Assembly (NCBI GenBank): GCA_023418055.1
Contig: JAEZDP010000324.1
Coordinates: 1-8,606, forward strand
Origin: Acidobacteriota bacterium
Lineage (GTDB): Bacteria; Acidobacteriota; Vicinamibacteria; Vicinamibacterales; Vicinamibacteraceae
Length of the DNA: 8,606 nucleotides
Reading direction: 5' to 3'
Shown: positions 6,613-8,606 of the stretch, one piece after another
How positions within the stretch are numbered: the first letter of the stretch is position 1
How the letters are laid out: each line of letters opens with the position of its first letter
Translations under genes and position numbers: made by a program
The notes under the pieces: generated by a model
Seen by the model: only the letters and a program-made list of their open reading frames with translations
Databases searched by the model: none
Told to the model about the DNA's origin: nothing

Positions 6613-6622
6613 GTGCTAGAAT
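6613..6622 (+). promoter_or_regulatory. Putative -10 region for tRNA-Gly
   Basis: GTGCTAGAAT includes TAGAAT (5 of 6 to consensus) with an extended -10 TGC just before it. The mature tRNA begins 22 bases downstream. No clear -35 is seen; an extended -10 can compensate. Confidence 0.55.
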
Positions 6623-6644
6623 CCGGCCGGTGGCGCCCCCCAGG

Positions 6645-6718
6645 GCGGGCTTAGCATAGTGGTAATGTCCTGGCTTCCCAAGCCAGTCAGACGGGTTCGA
6701 TTCCCGTAGCCCGCTCCA
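6645..6718 (+). tRNA. tRNA-Gly (anticodon CCC)
   Basis: A complete 74-base cloverleaf can be folded by hand. The acceptor stem is GCGGGCT pairing with AGCCCGC (6645-6651 and 6708-6714), the discriminator is T6715, and the 3' CCA is encoded (6716-6718). The D arm is GCAT/ATGT around AGTGGTA, the anticodon stem CTGGC/GCCAG (6670-6674, 6682-6686), the variable loop 4 bases, and the T arm ACGGG/CCCGT around TTCGATT. The anticodon loop TTCCCAA puts CCC at 6677-6679, which reads GGG glycine codons. The gene stands alone between the phosphomannomutase and a convergent lipoprotein gene. Confidence 0.97.
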
Positions 6719-6724
6719 GCCTTC

Positions 6725-6758
6725 GCCCGCCGCCCTCGCTCGCGAGTCAACGGCGGGC
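6725..6758 (+). terminator. Stem-loop downstream of tRNA-Gly
   Basis: GCCCGCCG (6725-6732) and CGGCGGGC (6751-6758) form a perfect 8-bp stem starting 6 bases after the CCA. The 18-base loop can itself pair CTCG with CGAG. There is no U-tract, so terminator function is inferred from position. The right arm can alternatively pair with 6783-6790. Confidence 0.45.
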
Positions 6759-6762
6759 ACGC

Positions 6763-6802
6763 CAGCGTGTCGCACGCGCCACGCCCGCCGACTGGCACGC
6801 TG
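6763..6802 (-). terminator. Inverted repeats downstream of the BIG2 lipoprotein gene
   Basis: CAGCGTG (6763-6769) and CACGCTG (6796-6802) are perfect complements 29 bases beyond the lipoprotein stop on the - strand. A small local hairpin, GCGTG-TCG-CACGC (6765-6777), competes with it. Between this and the stop lies a run of eight C on the + strand (6809-6816). Terminator function is plausible but unproven, because no T-tract is present. Confidence 0.3.
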
Positions 6803-6831
6803 TCACCGCCCCCCCCACTCGAACCCAACAG

Positions 6832-7638
6832 TTACCGGCGTCCGAAGACTTCCGACGCGCGCGCTGGCTCAGTGACGTCGGTCGGTACGCGGCCCGGAGC
6901 CGTGATGCCAACGCTGTTCCTGAATGTCTGGCTAAAGGTGCGGGCATTGCCGAAGTCGTCGGAGATCGAGATCGTGACCTCGGCCGACACTCGCGACAGC
7001 GTACGGCTGTAGTCGATCCACGCACGAATCCCCTGCCCGCCGCCGGCTGGCACGTAGTTGCTACCCCAGATCTGCCCCAGGGTGCCGGGACCGATGTGCT
7101 GGTTGGCGAGCACCTGGTCGGTGTAGTCACGCCACACGATGTCGATGAAGTTGACCGAGTATCCGACGCCCCCGCCAGTCTCGATGAAGTCGGCCTCCAT
7201 CATCGCCCGGTAGAGGTACGCAAGCTCAGGGGAGGTGGTGACATTCAAGCTGGCTTGGATCGAGGGCTGCACCTCCCGTGGCCTCGATACGGTGATTCGC
7301 TGCCGTCCTGCGACGCCGCCCTGCGTCGCCGTGATCGTCGCGTCACCCGCAGCCACCGCCCGAACGAGGCCGCTCCCGTTGACCGTGGCAACGGCCGTCG
7401 CATCGCTCTGCCACGTCGCGGTGGAGGTGATGTCCTGCTGGCTGCCATTCGACATGGCCGCCGTGGCTTTGAGCTGCACGGTGGAGTTCAGCTGCGTAAT
7501 CTCGCCTGCATAGCCGGTCACGGAGATCGAGCTGACTGTAGGGGTGGTATTGGTGGGCGCGGTGGGCGTGCTCTTGTCCCCGCCGCATCCCGCAGCGGTG
7601 AGTAGAACGGCGGCTAAGAAACCTGACAGCGATCGCAT
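6832..7638 (-). CDS. BIG2 (Ig-like) domain lipoprotein with unknown C-terminal domain
   Basis: The 268-residue product has a short signal peptide ending in a lipobox (LTAAGC, Cys18) and then a Gly/Thr/Pro-rich linker (19-34). One bacterial Ig-like BIG2 domain follows (about 35-118: ISVTG start, 'ATWQSDATAVATV', 'GLVRAVAAGDATITAT'). The remaining 150 residues, about 119-268, match nothing I recognise. They include a helical stretch near 125-150 and several predicted beta-strands with Gly/Pro turns. The protein is probably anchored in the outer membrane or periplasm; its function is unknown. The start is ATG 7636-7638, with GGAGGA five bases upstream (7644-7649). An upstream in-frame TTG at 7659 would spoil the signal peptide. 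By eye its GC is lower than that of the rpe operon. Confidence 0.82.
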   Translation of the reverse strand: MRSLSGFLAAVLLTAAGCGGDKSTPTAPTNTTPTVSSISVTGYAGEITQLNSTVQLKATAAMSNGSQQDITSTATWQSDATAVATVNGSGLVRAVAAGDATITATQGGVAGRQRITVSRPREVQPSIQASLNVTTSPELAYLYRAMMEADFIETGGGVGYSVNFIDIVWRDYTDQVLANQHIGPGTLGQIWGSNYVPAGGGQGIRAWIDYSRTLSRVSAEVTISISDDFGNARTFSQTFRNSVGITAPGRVPTDVTEPARASEVFGRR

Positions 7639-7677
7639 TGAAGTCCTCCATCGGACCAAATCGGCAAGAGGAGGAGA

Positions 7678-7706
7678 ATCTTAATGCTGGGCTTGAAGCT
7701 CTGCAA
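7678..7706 (-). promoter_or_regulatory. Putative sigma70-like promoter of the BIG2 lipoprotein gene
   Basis: On the - strand TTGCAG (7701-7706) and TAAGAT (7678-7683) are spaced by exactly 17 bases. Each keeps the most conserved bases of the -35 and -10 hexamers. Transcription would begin near 7671, giving a leader of about 33 bases that contains the Shine-Dalgarno sequence. Confidence 0.4.
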
Positions 7707-7764
7707 TACCGTTGATGTTCGTCGCTGTCGCAGGCGCCGACGGAGCGCTCTCAGTCCCGCCTTC

Positions 7765-7798
7765 CCCCTGGTCAGGGCCGCGCGCTTCCGGCCAGGGG
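7765..7798 (-). terminator. Hairpin after the DUF3592 gene
   Basis: CCCCTGG (7765-7771) and CCAGGGG (7792-7798) are perfect complements 10 bases past the DUF3592 stop on the - strand. The stem can extend by two further pairs and then GG/CC after a bulged A. No T-tract follows. It probably ends or attenuates transcription between the two - strand genes. Confidence 0.45.
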
Positions 7799-7808
7799 CA
7801 TCATCCCC

Positions 7809-8246
7809 TCACCCTCGCCCCGGCCCGCGGACCATCACGGCCACCCCGAGCCCTCCCACGATCAGCACGGCAACACCCCAGATGATGAGTGGCGCCAGCG
7901 TCTCGATGCGCCGGTCCACCCGTGCCTCGAACGGGTCGGACGGGTTGTAGAGCACCGGCACCCGCTCGCCCACGTCGTACGGCGGCCTGCCGTAGTTCGG
8001 CACGCTGCGAAAGCGCACACGCGTGCCTTCGGCCGTCTCGAAGGCCACCACGAGGCGGAAGCGCTCGCGCGGCGTCCTGGCCTCACGTTCATAGGCCTCG
8101 TGGCCAACGACCTCCCCTGTCGTCCGCACCGCGACGGCCAGGAACTGGCGCGTGTCGGCCGTCACCTGCCAGCCCGCCACGAAGAGGACGAGGGCAATGA
8201 GCATCAGCAGCGTGCCGACGGTGCGGCGCGGAGTGGAGCGAGCCAT
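7809..8246 (-). CDS. DUF3592 domain membrane protein
   Basis: The 145-residue protein has two hydrophobic segments, about residues 10-28 and 117-139, flanking a soluble stretch of roughly 85 residues. That stretch has the DUF3592 pattern: a start like 'TTGEVVGHEAYERE', a central 'VAFETAEGTRVRFRS', then YDVGERVPVLYNPSDPFEARVD-like residues. DUF3592 proteins are small bacterial membrane proteins without an established function. The start chosen is ATG 8244-8246 with GAAGG just upstream. GTG 8267 is also in frame but has no visible Shine-Dalgarno sequence. The lipoprotein gene lies downstream on the same strand across a 170-base gap with a hairpin and its own putative promoter, so the two may not form an operon. 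Confidence 0.72.
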   Translation of the reverse strand: MARSTPRRTVGTLLMLIALVLFVAGWQVTADTRQFLAVAVRTTGEVVGHEAYEREARTPRERFRLVVAFETAEGTRVRFRSVPNYGRPPYDVGERVPVLYNPSDPFEARVDRRIETLAPLIIWGVAVLIVGGLGVAVMVRGPGRG

Positions 8247-8318
8247 GGCCTTCAAAGCGTAACGCACGAGTCCGACGGCAACGCCGCGAACGTCCGCGCG
8301 GGAACGATCCCATCCGTC

Positions 8319-8335
8319 GCCTGACAGCGTCAGGC
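8319..8335. promoter_or_regulatory. Perfect palindrome overlapping the -35 (possible operator)
   Basis: GCCTGAC-AGC-GTCAGGC is a perfect 7-bp inverted repeat with a 3-base centre. It covers the whole -35 hexamer (8321-8326) of the promoter for the HAD gene, which is where a repressor would bind. It could equally be a small RNA hairpin. No specific regulator is recognised. Confidence 0.4.
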
Positions 8336-8350
8336 AGGCCGGGCTATGAT
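8321..8350 (+). promoter_or_regulatory. Sigma70-like promoter of the HAD-family gene
   Basis: CTGACA (8321-8326, 5 of 6 to TTGACA), an 18-base spacer and TATGAT (8345-8350, 5 of 6 to TATAAT) make the best full promoter in the window. Transcription should begin near 8357, giving a leader of about 31 bases to the ATG at 8388. The -10 belongs to the GNGCTANNAT group. Confidence 0.6.
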
Positions 8351-8387
8351 CGTCGTGGCGAAGGTCCCGCCGTCGCCACCCTCCGCG

Positions 8388-8606
8388 ATGCCCCAGACGC
8401 TCCCGAGTTCCTCTTCATTTCGGTTCAGACTGGCCGCCATCGACATCGACGACACGCTCGTGGGTCCCGACAAGCGCGGCAGCGACGAGAACCGCGACGC
8501 CATTCACGCCCTGCGGGCGGCGGGTTGCCGCGTGGTACTGGCCTCGGGGCGTGAACACTCGAGCATGCGCCTGTTTGCCGAACACCTCGGTCTCGACGAG
8601 TACCTC
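8388..8606 (+). CDS. HAD-superfamily (Cof-type) phosphatase, N-terminal part (3' end outside window)
   Basis: The frame is open from ATG 8388 to the window end (73 residues). After a short leader of about 14 residues comes HAD motif I, AIDIDDTL, with nucleophile Asp19 and general acid/base Asp21. Then follow a helix with 'NRDAIHALRAAGCRVVLASGR', in which Ser53 is motif II, and the start of the cap-proximal helix. This is the Cof/YidA-type pattern of sugar-phosphate and phospho-metabolite phosphatases, which usually run to about 260-280 residues. The cap and motifs III and IV lie beyond the window, so the substrate is unknown. ATG 8346 is also in frame but lies inside the -10 box, and GTG 8355 would be essentially leaderless. 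No Shine-Dalgarno sequence is well placed before 8388, so the exact start is uncertain. Confidence 0.82.
   Translation, partial: MPQTLPSSSSFRFRLAAIDIDDTLVGPDKRGSDENRDAIHALRAAGCRVVLASGREHSSMRLFAEHLGLDEYL

Noticed and set aside
6809..6816. Run of eight C as a phase-variable tract
   Set aside because: It lies between genes, 16 bases beyond the lipoprotein stop, not in a coding region or promoter spacer. No switching effect is evident.
6410..6828. Two - strand frames across tRNA-Gly (121 and 70 codons), with residues such as RTRLTGLGSQ and ESNPSDWLGKPG
   Set aside because: These residues are the antisense translation of the tRNA itself, a well-known source of spurious predicted proteins. The frames also overlap manB antisense and lack any recognisable domain.
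6645..7700. tRNA-Gly as an integration site for a mobile island carrying the two - strand genes
   Set aside because: I found no integrase and no second copy of the tRNA 3' end downstream. The somewhat lower GC of the lipoprotein gene alone is not enough.

Overview
The window is GC-rich chromosomal DNA from a Gram-negative (diderm) bacterium. The evidence is a BamD-type outer-membrane assembly lipoprotein, two lipobox signal peptides and a GDP-mannose module. GC content, the order PASTA protein - rpe - YbgC-like thioesterase - sugar epimerase - BamD-like protein, and a Cys-anchored Ig-like lipoprotein fit Acidobacteriota (Vicinamibacteria/Luteitalea-like) best. That placement is inference from memory of such genomes, not proven here. 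No phage genes, transposases, CRISPR array or secretion system are visible. This is mostly core genome, and I found no convincing novel multi-gene system.

Left part (1-3413, + strand): a tight operon whose promoter lies upstream of the window. It runs from the C-terminal part of a PASTA-repeat protein to ribulose-phosphate 3-epimerase, a hot-dog thioesterase, an extended-SDR nucleotide-sugar epimerase and a BamD-like TPR lipoprotein. Successive genes overlap by 4, 4, 4 and 25 bases, so translational coupling is likely. pgsA (phosphatidylglycerophosphate synthase) faces the operon on the - strand, with only 3 bases between the two stop codons.

Middle (4029-6718): a divergent promoter region separates pgsA from a mannose-1-phosphate guanylyltransferase-like gene and a phosphomannomutase. 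Together these two would convert mannose-6-phosphate to GDP-mannose for glycans. A hairpin with a UUCG tetraloop follows, then a tRNA-Gly(CCC) gene with its own -10 box.

Right part (6719-8606): a strip of competing inverted repeats, then two - strand genes: a BIG2-domain lipoprotein with an unrecognised C-terminal half, and a DUF3592 membrane protein. At the right edge the first 73 codons of a HAD/Cof-type phosphatase begin on the + strand, behind a good sigma70-like promoter whose -35 lies inside a perfect palindrome.

The most useful regulatory observation is that four putative -10 elements share the pattern GNGCTANNAT. They precede pgsA, the guanylyltransferase, tRNA-Gly and the HAD gene. 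The pattern settles the likely pgsA start and suggests a near-leaderless guanylyltransferase mRNA.
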